A stretch of 53,435 bases of DNA from Glaciihabitans sp. (GTDB lineage: Bacteria; Actinomycetota; Actinomycetes; Actinomycetales; Microbacteriaceae): the NCBI GenBank assembly GCA_025464095.1, contig JAODMF010000006.1:1-53435 (forward strand). Reading direction: 5' to 3'. This document shows, in pieces, positions 42,231 through 51,285 of the stretch; the stretch's first letter is position 1; the number at the start of each line of letters is the position of its first letter. The position numbers were made by a program, and so were the translations under genes. A model generated the notes under the pieces. The model saw only the letters and a list, made by a program, of their open reading frames with translations, ran no database searches and was not told the DNA's origin.

Positions 42231-42286
42231 CGGGCCGTCCAATAAGCTAATCAACGGTCATACGACACCCTCAAGGAGATAACACA

Positions 42287-42535
42287 ATGGCATTGTCCAC
42301 CGAAGAAGTCCTCGCAGGTCTTGCAGAGCTAATCAACGATGAGACCGGCATCGCAACCGACACGGTCGAGCTGGACAAGTCCTTCACCGACGATCTGGAC
42401 ATCGATTCGATCTCGATGATGACCATCGTCGTGAACGCTGAAGAGAAGTTCGACGTGAAGATCCCCGACGAAGAGGTCAAGAACCTCAAGACCGTGGGTG
42501 ACGCAGTCAGCTTCATCACCGCAGCGCAGGGCTAG
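42287..42535 (+). CDS. acpP: Acyl carrier protein
   Basis: 82 residues, acidic. The phosphopantetheine attachment site is Ser41 in the motif DIDSISM, slightly divergent from the common DSLD. AAGGAG lies 9 nt before the ATG. It carries growing acyl chains for the adjacent fab enzymes. Confidence 0.97.
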   Translation: MALSTEEVLAGLAELINDETGIATDTVELDKSFTDDLDIDSISMMTIVVNAEEKFDVKIPDEEVKNLKTVGDAVSFITAAQG

Positions 42536-42612
42536 CTCCGCATCTGCGGCTGGTCGGCCCGTCGCGGGTCGACCTGCCGCACTGCTGTACCACAAGCAAC
42601 AGGAAGACGACT

Positions 42613-43851
42613 ATGACCAAGAAAATCGTTGTTACCGGTATCGGAGCGACCTCGCCCCTCGGCGGAACGGCGACAGACTCGTGGAAGGCACTTCTCGCCG
42701 GCGAGTCTGGCATCAGCTCCCTCCAGCAGGACTGGGTGAAGGAGCTCGATCTCCCCGTCACTTTTGCCGGGCAGGCACGGGTTCGTCCCGAAGAGGTCCT
42801 CGAGCGCGTCGAGTACAAGCGCCTGGACCCGTCCAGCCAGTTCGCGCTCATCTCGGCTCGCGAGGCCTGGGCGGATGCCGGCTCGCCCGACGATGACCCG
42901 GTGCGCATCGGCGTGGACTACTCCACCGGCATCGGTGGCCTCTGGACCCTCCTGGACGCCTGGGACACCCTCAAGGAAAAGGGACCCCGCCGCGTTCTGC
43001 CGATGACCATCCCGATGCTCATGCCGAATGCGGCATCCGCTGCCATCAGCATGTCGATCCCGTCGCGCGCCTACGCGCGAACTGACGTGTCGGCCTGCGC
43101 CTCGAGCACCGAGGCCATCGCGAATGCCTACGAGCACCTTCAGCTGGGACTCGCGGATGTCGTGATCGCCGGCGGCACGGAAGCCGTTGTCCACCCCCTG
43201 CCGATCGCCGCCTTCGCGGCGATGCAGGCTCTCTCCAAGCGCAACGACGACCCCGCGACGGCATCCCGCCCGTTCGACGCCACGCGTGACGGTTTTGTGC
43301 TCGGCGAGGGAGCGGCAACCCTCGTGCTCGAGACAGAGGAGCACGCGCTCGCCCGCGGCGCCCGCATCTATGCCGAACTGGCCGGCGGTGCCGTCACGAG
43401 CGATTCGTACCACATCACCGCACCCGACCCGGAGGGTTCCGCGGCCGCGCGGGCGATGAAGACGGCACTGGAGCATGCAGGCGCGAAGCCCGAGGACGTC
43501 GCGCACATCAACGCGCACGCCACCAGCACGCCCGTCGGCGACGTCGCGGAGTACAGGTCACTGCTGCGCGTATTCGGCGACCACCTGCCGAACATCGCGG
43601 TGTCTGCGACGAAGGCGGCCACCGGTCACCTTCTCGGCGGGACGGGTGCCCTCGAGGCGATCTTCACGATCCTGGCCCTGCACGAGCGCACGGCTCCGCC
43701 AACGATCAACCTCACGCAGCTGGACCCCGAAATCGCACTGGATGTCGTTACCTCACCACGCGCACTCGGTGACGGCGAACTGCTTGCCCTGTCGAACTCG
43801 TTCGGCTTCGGTGGGCACAACGCCGTGGTGGCGTTCCGCTCCTACAACTAG
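42613..43851 (+). CDS. fabF: Beta-ketoacyl-ACP synthase II
   Basis: 412 residues. It elongates acyl-ACP with malonyl-ACP. The catalytic Cys162 is in VSACASS, His302 in INAHATSTP and His339 in ATGHLLGGTG. It has the AGGAAG ribosome binding site. It completes the fabD-fabH-acpP-fabF cluster; no acetyl-CoA carboxylase gene follows. Its stop shares CTAG with a convergent small gene. Confidence 0.96.
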   Translation: MTKKIVVTGIGATSPLGGTATDSWKALLAGESGISSLQQDWVKELDLPVTFAGQARVRPEEVLERVEYKRLDPSSQFALISAREAWADAGSPDDDPVRIGVDYSTGIGGLWTLLDAWDTLKEKGPRRVLPMTIPMLMPNAASAAISMSIPSRAYARTDVSACASSTEAIANAYEHLQLGLADVVIAGGTEAVVHPLPIAAFAAMQALSKRNDDPATASRPFDATRDGFVLGEGAATLVLETEEHALARGARIYAELAGGAVTSDSYHITAPDPEGSAAARAMKTALEHAGAKPEDVAHINAHATSTPVGDVAEYRSLLRVFGDHLPNIAVSATKAATGHLLGGTGALEAIFTILALHERTAPPTINLTQLDPEIALDVVTSPRALGDGELLALSNSFGFGGHNAVVAFRSYN

Positions 43852-44027
43852 CGGGCGCTCTGCCGCAGGGATACCGGCAGGCAGCTGTCGTGCACGGTGC
43901 ATTCGCCCTCGAACGGGTCCTGCTCGTCGTCCTGTGCGACGAGCAGCGCAAGCTGGTCGACGTCGATAAATGAGGGTGCGACCGTTTCCAGAATGGTCTC
44001 GAGTTCCTTTTCGAGTGACTCGAACAT
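43848..44027 (-). CDS. Small acidic protein following DUF3145 gene
   Basis: 59 residues, MFESLEKELETIL then an acidic helix and a C-terminal segment with two cysteines (GECTVHDSCLPVSL). AGGA lies 6 nt before the ATG. It starts 8 nt after the DUF3145 stop, so the two form an operon. No family is recognised. The same frame is open far upstream, but that region belongs to other genes. Confidence 0.6.
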   Translation of the reverse strand: MFESLEKELETILETVAPSFIDVDQLALLVAQDDEQDPFEGECTVHDSCLPVSLRQSAR

Positions 44028-44035
44028 CCGCGGTC

Positions 44036-44539
44036 CTAGCCGACCTTGTGCAGCCAGACGACCTGGCTGTTGTCGCTGGCGTGACGGAACGCATCCAGTT
44101 CGTCGTCCCAGGCCTGACCGAGTGCCAGGCGCAGTTCGCGGTGCAACTCGATGGGATTGGCGCCGGCGAGCTCCATGGCGTAGCGCACGCGATCTTCCGG
44201 AATGACCACGTTGCCTGCCGTGTCGGTCTGCGCGAAGAAGATACCGAGGTCGGGGGTGTGCATCCAGCGGCCGCCGTCGGTACCAAGTCCGGCATCCTCG
44301 GTGACTTCGTAGCGCAGGTGCTCCCAGCCGCGGAGGGCGGACGCAAGCTTCGCACCCGTACCGGGAGCGCCCTCCCAGTAGAACTCGGCCCGCTGCGAGC
44401 CCTTGAGCACGGGCTGCTCGTTCCAGCTGAAGTTCACGGCGCGGTCGAGCGCGCGCCCTGCCGCCCACTCGATATGTGGGCACAACGCACGAGGAGCGGA
44501 GTGCACATACAGCACTCCGCGAGCAGTCGATGCAGCCAT
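44036..44539 (-). CDS. DUF3145 family protein
   Basis: 167 residues of an actinobacteria-specific family of unknown function, recognised from GVLYVHSAPRALCPHIEWAA, NFSWNEQPVLKG and EFYWEG. GGAG lies 5 nt before the ATG at 44539, preferred over the frame start at 44572. The gene is usually beside the fab cluster in this group, as here, hinting at a lipid-related role. Confidence 0.88.
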   Translation of the reverse strand: MAASTARGVLYVHSAPRALCPHIEWAAGRALDRAVNFSWNEQPVLKGSQRAEFYWEGAPGTGAKLASALRGWEHLRYEVTEDAGLGTDGGRWMHTPDLGIFFAQTDTAGNVVIPEDRVRYAMELAGANPIELHRELRLALGQAWDDELDAFRHASDNSQVVWLHKVG

Positions 44540-44656
44540 GATTTCTCCATTCGGTAGGAACGACTTCCCCATCGACCTGTGAATGGATAACTGGCTTGAT
44601 TCGAATTATGCCTGATCCTGCTGCGTAATTACAAGAGTGTCGTTCCGTGTCGAGCG

Positions 44657-46384
44657 CTACTTCGCATCGGCGTAGGACTCGACGATAGCGGTCGTGACCG
44701 GAAAGTCGACGGGCATGGATCCGAAGATAAGTCGTCCGGCATCCGCCGCGGCCGCACGAACTTCGGCGGCAACCTGATCCGCCAGGGCCTTGGGTGTGTG
44801 CACAATAACTTCGTCGTGCAGGAAGAACACCAGGTGCGGACGTTCCGTCAGCGGACCGGTTCCGAGCTCCCAGAGGCGGTTGCGGAGGCCAGCCATCCAA
44901 CAGAGCGCCCACTCGGCTGCCGTGCCCTGCACGATGAAGTTGCGCGTGAAGCGGCCCCAGCCGCGGGACTGGCTGATCGCGCGCTTCTGGTCGGCGGCGG
45001 AAGCATCCGTTCCGTACGCCTCGCCCTGGATGTCGCGCCAGCTCTCCCCGGGCGGCGGCGAGCTGCGGCCGAGCCGCGTCGTGACAACTTCGCCCCGTTC
45101 CCCCGCGCGCGCGGCTGCCTCCACCATCGCGATCGCCGCGGGAAACGCCTTGGCCAGGCGCGGCATCAGGCGCCCGCCGTCGCCCGACGTCGCTCCGTAC
45201 ATCGCGCCGAGCATCGCGACCTTTGCCTCGGCGCGGGTCGCCACGGCGCCGCTGGCAACGATGCCCTCGTACAGGTCGCCGCGGCCAGCCTCCGCCATCT
45301 TCGCGTCCCCGGCTAAACCGGCCAACACGCGAGGTTCGAGCTGCGCGGCATCCGCGACGACGAATTTCCATCCCGGATCGGACATCACCGCGCCGCGCAC
45401 CTGCCTGGGCAGCTGCAGGGCTCCCCCGCCACTCGTCGCCCACCGGCCGGTCACGACGCCGCCCGGCACGTAATCGGGACGGAATCGCCCGTTCTCGATC
45501 CAGGTGTCGACCCAGTTCCAGCCGTTCGCCGCCATCAATCGGGCGAGCTTCTTGTATTCCAGCAACGGTTCGATCGCGGGATGCGTGAGCTTTTTCAACT
45601 CCCAGGAGCGGGTCGAGTCGATCACGAGTCCCGCCCGACGCAGCGCCCGCAGCAGGTCGTTGGGCGAATCGGGGTTGAGCTCGGGCGCCTCGAGCAGGTC
45701 CCGAACGCGCTGCAGCACCGCTTCGAGTATTGCCGGACGCTCGCCCGGCTTCGGCCTGGCTCCCAGCAACTCGGCCAATAATTCGTCGTGCCGTGCGACG
45801 TTCCACGGCAGGCCGGCTAACCGCATCTCACTCGCGACGAGCGCGCCCGCCGACTCGGCCGCCAGCAGCAGGTTGAGCCGGCCGGACCCGGCGGATGCCG
45901 CGACCGCCGCCCGCTGCGCGAGGAACTCCGCCACCGGGTCGGCGCGGTCGCGCGGCGAATCCGTGCTGTTGGTGCCGGTGTGGGCGCCGGTGCCTTTAGT
46001 TCGTTCGGTGCCTTCGCTGCCGAATGCCTCGAGGTCGAACAGAGTGCCCAGCAGCGCGGGCTTTTCGTCGACCGCGGCCGCATCCCAGGGGCCGCGTTCG
46101 GCGGTGGCGAGTTCCGAGCCGGCTGTGAGCGCCGAGTTGCGCAGGATCACATGGCACAGTCGCAGGTCGACGCAGCGCTCGACGCGTACCCCGGCGGCAA
46201 GCAGCTGCGGGTACCAGCGCGACGTGTCATCCCAGACCCAGCGCGGACGTTCGCGCTCGAGCGCTGCTACCTCGGCCGGCAGGTGCTCGCGCGCAATCGT
46301 GCGCCGTGCTGCGACCGGTGCGCCCGAATCGTCCAGTTGGGTGATACGCACTCCCGCGGGATCGGAAGCCAGGACGACGTACAC
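44657..46384 (-). CDS. PolA-like DNA polymerase without 5' nuclease; degenerate exonuclease part
   Basis: 575 residues of the family annotated as bifunctional 3'-5' exonuclease/DNA polymerase. The polymerase half is complete: motif A ADAAQLEPRVLAGLAGD (Asp345, Glu350), motif B RAEAKVAMLGAMYG (Arg384, Lys388, Tyr396) and motif C LHDEVIV (His523, Asp524, Glu525). The N-terminal ~190 residues replace the exonuclease domain and I see none of its metal-binding DxE motifs. There is no 5' nuclease domain. It is a second family A polymerase of likely repair function. GTG start at 46384 with CAGACT 6 nt upstream. Confidence 0.88.
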   Translation of the reverse strand: MYVVLASDPAGVRITQLDDSGAPVAARRTIAREHLPAEVAALERERPRWVWDDTSRWYPQLLAAGVRVERCVDLRLCHVILRNSALTAGSELATAERGPWDAAAVDEKPALLGTLFDLEAFGSEGTERTKGTGAHTGTNSTDSPRDRADPVAEFLAQRAAVAASAGSGRLNLLLAAESAGALVASEMRLAGLPWNVARHDELLAELLGARPKPGERPAILEAVLQRVRDLLEAPELNPDSPNDLLRALRRAGLVIDSTRSWELKKLTHPAIEPLLEYKKLARLMAANGWNWVDTWIENGRFRPDYVPGGVVTGRWATSGGGALQLPRQVRGAVMSDPGWKFVVADAAQLEPRVLAGLAGDAKMAEAGRGDLYEGIVASGAVATRAEAKVAMLGAMYGATSGDGGRLMPRLAKAFPAAIAMVEAAARAGERGEVVTTRLGRSSPPPGESWRDIQGEAYGTDASAADQKRAISQSRGWGRFTRNFIVQGTAAEWALCWMAGLRNRLWELGTGPLTERPHLVFFLHDEVIVHTPKALADQVAAEVRAAAADAGRLIFGSMPVDFPVTTAIVESYADAK

Positions 46385-46443
46385 GGCTCCAGTCTGCCTG
46401 CCGCGCGCGACATCCGCGTCCCGGCCCCTCGCCGCGCCCCTGC

Positions 46444-46543
46444 TTTCGAAAATTCAGGATGTTGCGCGCGGCGCCTCCGCCTCGCCACAGCAATCCCGCG
46501 GCAGTGAGCACGATCGCAAGCGCAGTTCCCTGAATTTCCGAAG
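46444..46543. repeat. 100-bp palindromic element, copy 3
   Basis: Begins TTTCGAAAATTCAGG followed by ATGTTGCGCGCGG and ends GTTCCCTGAATTTCCGAAG, the inverse arm. It occupies most of the gap between the polymerase and DUF1684 genes, 6.3 kb from the other copies. Confidence 0.75.
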
Positions 46544-46586
46544 GTACGGGAGCCGCGACGCGAACTGCGTGCCGGGAAGGGGCGCG

Positions 46587-47420
46587 CTACTCGTGCAGCA
46601 GCGAGCCGTCTTTCTTCAGCACGTTCTTCTCGCCCGCCTCAATCGGCACCGCGAACCGGTTCTGCTTCGGCGGCAACGGGCAGTTGAAGTTGTAGCTGAA
46701 CGCGCACGGCGGCAGGATGGCACGGTTGAAGTCGAGCGTGATCGAACCGTCCGGGTTGGGGGCGACGAACAGGAAACGTCCGACGCTGTAGGTGCTGTCC
46801 CCGTTGGTGGCATCCGCGTACACGAGCTGCAGGGCGCGTCCCGACTTGAAGGCGGCGAGGTCGTAGTCGACGCCGTTTTTCGTGAACGTGATCTCGCCGG
46901 GCACGACCTGGTCGCGCGTCGCGCCGTCATCCTTGAGGTGCTCGAAGCCGACCGTCTTTCCGCCCTCGATCTCGGTGAACTTCGCGGTGATGACCCATTC
47001 CGGGTTGTACGGGAAGATGTCGATCGAGCCGAACTCCTGGATGCCCTCCGAGTTCGCGTCCCACACCCGCAGCGCGTAGTTCCCCGCCTCGCTCGCGATG
47101 ACGAAGCCGGTCACGGTGTCGCCGAACGAGATCTCGCTCGGCTGCGGGTCATCCTTGCCCCGAACGATCGCTTCGCCGTCGACCAGCGCGCCGTCGACCG
47201 TGATGCCATCGGATGCGGCGGCCTTCACGAGCAGGCCCGACTGGCCCGCCGGCAACGGCGCCCACACCCCGGGAACGCCGTAAATGGTCTGTTCCGAATC
47301 CACCCACTGCGTGTTGACCAGCGCGAGGCTGCCCTTCGGCTGCACCACCGAGAGCTCGCGGCGCTCATGGTAGACGGCGAGCTGCTGCTCGGGAGTGGTA
47401 GTTGTGGCGGTGTCGGTCAT
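46587..47420 (-). CDS. DUF1684 domain protein
   Basis: 277 residues of the DUF1684 family: a two-part beta-rich protein with PEWVITAKF in the middle and the C-terminal signature NRAILPPCAFS, then NFNCPLPPKQNRF. The function is unknown. AAGGA lies 8 nt before the ATG at 47420; the open frame extends further to 47570 but overlaps the divergent promoter of the giant membrane protein. Confidence 0.9.
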   Translation of the reverse strand: MTDTATTTTPEQQLAVYHERRELSVVQPKGSLALVNTQWVDSEQTIYGVPGVWAPLPAGQSGLLVKAAASDGITVDGALVDGEAIVRGKDDPQPSEISFGDTVTGFVIASEAGNYALRVWDANSEGIQEFGSIDIFPYNPEWVITAKFTEIEGGKTVGFEHLKDDGATRDQVVPGEITFTKNGVDYDLAAFKSGRALQLVYADATNGDSTYSVGRFLFVAPNPDGSITLDFNRAILPPCAFSYNFNCPLPPKQNRFAVPIEAGEKNVLKKDGSLLHE

Positions 47421-47555
47421 GCGGTCCATCCTTGTCGAGGTCTCTGTCAGCAACGACGAGGGACACGAATTTATTGCGTACCGTGGCCAAATTCCTACAT
47501 CTTCAGGATGACGCTGCCGCGACTCGGTGTCGATGCCGAGGGTTCGTCGCTTCCG

Positions 47556-47561
47556 TAGCGT
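47556..47561 (+). promoter_or_regulatory. -10 box TAGCGT for leaderless giant membrane-protein gene
   Basis: TAGCGT followed by 7 nt and the ATG at 47569. Confidence 0.5.
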
Positions 47562-47568
47562 GGCGGGC

Positions 47569-50500
47569 ATGGGAAAACAGTGGACCGAGGCCGCCGTCGC
47601 CTACGTTCTGGACACTCGCGGCTGCCCGCGCTGCGACGCGGAATGGCTTGAAGATGGGTGCCCGAACTGCGGCGTGACTCTCACCGTCGCCGAGCGGGAT
47701 CGGCTGGCCGTCGCGTCGCGACGCGCAGCAAGCGCCCTGGAAGTACGCCAGGGGATAATCGACCGGCTGCTGGTCGTCGTCCCGGCAGCGGCTCCGGCTG
47801 GGGCCCTCGCCACCACGCCTCCCGCCGCAACTCCCCCACTGGAGGCAGCACGGGGTACCGCTGGCGCTGGCCTGCCGAGTTCTGGCTCCCAGGTGAGCGT
47901 GCAGTCGGTCCTTGCCGTCGCTGGTGCGGGACTCCTCGCCGTCGCCGCGTTCGTGTTCACCTTTCTCAACCCCGACCTCACTAACTTCGGCACGCGCACC
48001 GCCATCGTCACCGGTGTCACCGTCGTCTTCCTCGGCGGGAGCTGGCGGCTCGCGCGCTCCGGCCTGCGCTTTTCAGCCGAGTCGGTGGGCGCCCTTGGCG
48101 CCGTCTTTGTCGCACTCGACGTGTGGGCGTTTGCGCAACTCGCTCCGATCGGTGTCAGCGGGTGGGAGTTCGGCGGGATCGGGCTGCTCGCGTCGTCGAC
48201 CGGCCTGGTTGCCCTTGCCCGGCTCGCCCGCATCCGGAGCTGGTTGTGGCTCGGTCTCGTCGGCGCGGCGATCACTCCCGCCTTCTTCGGCAACGCCGTG
48301 GGGTCGCAGTGGGCGACCATTCTCGGCCACGTGGGGGTTGCCGTGGCGACGCTGGTGACCGCCGAGGTCGCTCCGCGGATCTGGCGGCGACGTGCAGCCG
48401 GGGACGCCGCGACGACGCTGCGCGCGGATGTCACCACCGCATCCCTGGTGCGCATCCTCACCGGCATCGTCGTGCTCGTGGAGCTGTTCGACGTGTTCCT
48501 GCTCACTGCCCGGCAATCACTCGAGGGCCCCGTCGTGCAGTTCGGCGTGCCCGGGCAGGTCGTGAGGATCGCCGCAGTCGTGCTCGTACTCGGGGCGATC
48601 GCTGCACGGTCCGCGCGCATCCAGTTCGCCTGGTTTTGGAGCTTCTGCTCGGGAGCGCTGTTTGTCGCCGGCGTTGTGATCCTGCCCTTCGCGCTCAACC
48701 TCCACGGCGACGTCTGGTACGTCGCGCTGGCGCCCGCGGCCGCCGCCGCTGGACTCGCCGCCGTTTGCCTGCTGCCCCGTCCGTCGTCCGTGCGACCGGG
48801 TGCGCTCTTCGGCGGAGCGTGGGCGATTGCCCTCGCGGTCACCATGCCCGCGCTGGCGTACTGCCTTCGCGAACTGGCAGGCGGCATCCCGTGGCCAATC
48901 GCGGTGGAGGGCGGGGCGGCGGCAGCCATCGGTCTCGCGGCGGCGTCAGGGTCGAGCTACCTGGTGTCCGTTGCTGCCCGGCGCGCAGCACTCAGGGCGC
49001 TGGCAACCGCGGCAGCGACCCTGGGGTTGTGGCTGTCTGTCGCGGCCCTGGTCACCGGCGCAAATGGAGCGGCATTGTCGCCGGTCATGCGGCTCGCCAC
49101 CGGGCTCGCTCTCGCGCTGGCTTTGGCCGCGGCCCTGCTCCGGATGCCCCGGGTGGTCGCCGCACGCACAGCCTTCCGCCTGCCCCTCATCGTCGGCGCA
49201 CATCTCGCCGTGCTGTTCGCGGCGGGTGTCGCAGCGCGCGAGCCGAGCCTGAGCGTTATCGGCGGCCTGGCCGCGGCGGCCACGCTCCTCCCGGTTTCTC
49301 GCACCGTTCCCCGCGCCGCCCGTCCCGGGCACGTCGGTGCGGCCTACGGCTGGGCGCTGCTCGTCTGCGCGAGCGGGCTGTCCGCGGCCAGCCTGCCCGG
49401 CGTCAGCATTCTGGCCATGCTCTGCATCATCACGTCCCTGGCCGCCATCGTCGGACTCGTTGCGACTCTCGTCCGGCGACTGAGCACGGACTACTGGTAC
49501 GCGATCCTCGGCATCACAAGCATCCCGTTCCTGGTCGGTGTCGCATCGGTGCTAGTGGAACGCAGCGGATGGACGGCCCTCTCCACCGGCGTCATGTTCG
49601 CTCTCGCGCTCACCCTGCTCCTCACTCGCAGGCCCGGACTCGGCCGCGTCGTGCGCTCGATCGCGGCCGCGCTGCTGGTGCCGGCCCTGGCCGTGGTCGT
49701 CACCTGCCTCGGCGCGCAGCTGCTCGATACCAGCGGCTCCCCGGTCGTGCTTCCCGTGATCGCGGGCATCCTCGCCGCCGCGCTGACACTTACAGGGGTG
49801 ATTGCTGGCCGTCTGGTGCGACGCGGCATTCCCCAGCGGGATGCCCGCGCAGCCCGCTTCTGGATCGAGGCTTCCAGCCTGGTCACCGCCGCTCTCGCGG
49901 TGCTGCTTTCGCTCGTGCGAGCCGCGGCCGGCCTCCAGACGACGCTGCTGGTCTTCCTGATTTTGGGACTCGGCGGCGCCGCCACGGCACTCGTCGCACG
50001 CCGTCGCTACGGGTGGGTGCTCGCCGCGGCAAGCTTCACCGGGGCGCTGTGGAGCCTGTGGGGACTGCTCGGCGTCACCGTGATCGAGGCATACCTGCTC
50101 CCGCCCGCACTGGGCGCCGTTCTCGTTGGGGCGATCGGCACCGCGCGCGGGAGTCGCCGCAGTAGCCCCCTGTTTCTTGCCGGGCTCATCACCGCCGTCG
50201 TGCCGACGCTGGGTGCGCTGGCGCTTCCGTTCCTCGACGATGGGGCGCCCGCACGGGTTCTTGGCCTCGCGGTCGGTGCAGCGCTGCTCCTCGGAACGGG
50301 AAGCGTGTTCTCCCGGCTCGCTGAAGGTGGACGGCTGTCGGAGCTGTCGACACTGCGACTGCCGACACTCCTCCTCGCGCTTGTCGCCGCGGCGGGGCCG
50401 GTCGTCGACGCGCTCCGATTCGCTGCCGGGATCGATCCCCTGAACTCCTCGCTCGGGATCCTTCCCGTGCTCGGCCTCAGCGTTGCGGCATCCCTGCTCG

Positions 50501-51285
50501 CCGGGGCAGGAGGGGTGTTACTTGCGGCGGATCCGGGCGCACAGCGCGAGGGCCTCGCGCCGTCGCGCCGCGTTCGGAGCCGCTGGCTGCTGGTTCCGGC
50601 GAGCGTCTACCTGGTCGCGGCGCCGATCCTCGCGGTGCGGCCGGGCTGGTATCCGATGCTCTCGGTGTGGATTCTCTCCCTGGTGCTGCTGGTTATCGTG
50701 CTGGGCACGGTCATCCGTGCTGGCGGGCATTCGACGATTCTCCCTCCGGTGTGGCTGACCTTCGGCCTCGCGCTAGCGACCTCCATCGCCGCCTGGAGCC
50801 AGCGTGAGTTGCGGGTCGAGGCCTTCTCCCTCCCCCTCGGCATCGCGCTGCTTGCGGCGGGGGTTATCGCGATGCGTCAGGCGCACAGCAGCGGGCGCCC
50901 GACCCTCACGACCTGGCCGATCGGTTTCCGCGGCTCGTGGCGGCTGCTGGTGCCGGGCATCCTCGTCACCCTCGGCCCGTCGGTGCTCGCGACCGGAACG
51001 GACCCGCAGACCTGGCGGGCCATCCTTGTCATCGCGCTGGCGCTGGTCGCCATCCTCATCGGGTCGCTGCGGCGACTTGCCGCGCCATTCATCCTGGGCG
51101 TCGTGGTTCTGCCGATCGAGAACCTCGTGGTGTTCGTCGTGCAGATCGGCCGATCGATCGGAGCCGCTCCCTGGTGGATCACCCTGGCGAGCGCGGGCGC
51201 GGTGCTGCTGGTGATCGCCGTCACGTACGAACAGCGCAGTCGAAGCCTTCGAGGGACCTCCGCGCGCCTGCGTGACCTCGGCTAG
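47569..51285 (+). CDS. Giant polytopic membrane protein, SCO7613-like
   Basis: 1238 residues. An N-terminal zinc ribbon (Cys19, Cys22, Cys31, Cys34 in CPRCDAEWLEDGCPNCG) and a ~90-residue linker precede more than thirty hydrophobic segments that fill the rest of the protein with short loops. This is the arrangement of the actinobacterial SCO7613 C-terminal domain family. The role is unknown; possibilities include envelope polymer transport, but nothing in the sequence decides it. The ATG at 47569 is preferred for its -10 box 7 nt upstream. The stop shares CTAG with the convergent gene. Confidence 0.85.
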   Translation: MGKQWTEAAVAYVLDTRGCPRCDAEWLEDGCPNCGVTLTVAERDRLAVASRRAASALEVRQGIIDRLLVVVPAAAPAGALATTPPAATPPLEAARGTAGAGLPSSGSQVSVQSVLAVAGAGLLAVAAFVFTFLNPDLTNFGTRTAIVTGVTVVFLGGSWRLARSGLRFSAESVGALGAVFVALDVWAFAQLAPIGVSGWEFGGIGLLASSTGLVALARLARIRSWLWLGLVGAAITPAFFGNAVGSQWATILGHVGVAVATLVTAEVAPRIWRRRAAGDAATTLRADVTTASLVRILTGIVVLVELFDVFLLTARQSLEGPVVQFGVPGQVVRIAAVVLVLGAIAARSARIQFAWFWSFCSGALFVAGVVILPFALNLHGDVWYVALAPAAAAAGLAAVCLLPRPSSVRPGALFGGAWAIALAVTMPALAYCLRELAGGIPWPIAVEGGAAAAIGLAAASGSSYLVSVAARRAALRALATAAATLGLWLSVAALVTGANGAALSPVMRLATGLALALALAAALLRMPRVVAARTAFRLPLIVGAHLAVLFAAGVAAREPSLSVIGGLAAAATLLPVSRTVPRAARPGHVGAAYGWALLVCASGLSAASLPGVSILAMLCIITSLAAIVGLVATLVRRLSTDYWYAILGITSIPFLVGVASVLVERSGWTALSTGVMFALALTLLLTRRPGLGRVVRSIAAALLVPALAVVVTCLGAQLLDTSGSPVVLPVIAGILAAALTLTGVIAGRLVRRGIPQRDARAARFWIEASSLVTAALAVLLSLVRAAAGLQTTLLVFLILGLGGAATALVARRRYGWVLAAASFTGALWSLWGLLGVTVIEAYLLPPALGAVLVGAIGTARGSRRSSPLFLAGLITAVVPTLGALALPFLDDGAPARVLGLAVGAALLLGTGSVFSRLAEGGRLSELSTLRLPTLLLALVAAAGPVVDALRFAAGIDPLNSSLGILPVLGLSVAASLLAGAGGVLLAADPGAQREGLAPSRRVRSRWLLVPASVYLVAAPILAVRPGWYPMLSVWILSLVLLVIVLGTVIRAGGHSTILPPVWLTFGLALATSIAAWSQRELRVEAFSLPLGIALLAAGVIAMRQAHSSGRPTLTTWPIGFRGSWRLLVPGILVTLGPSVLATGTDPQTWRAILVIALALVAILIGSLRRLAAPFILGVVVLPIENLVVFVVQIGRSIGAAPWWITLASAGAVLLVIAVTYEQRSRSLRGTSARLRDLG

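Noticed and set aside
43848..45806. 652-codon minus-strand frame
   Set aside because: Only its last 59 codons, with their own ribosome binding site, look real; the rest runs in another frame through the DUF3145 and polymerase genes.
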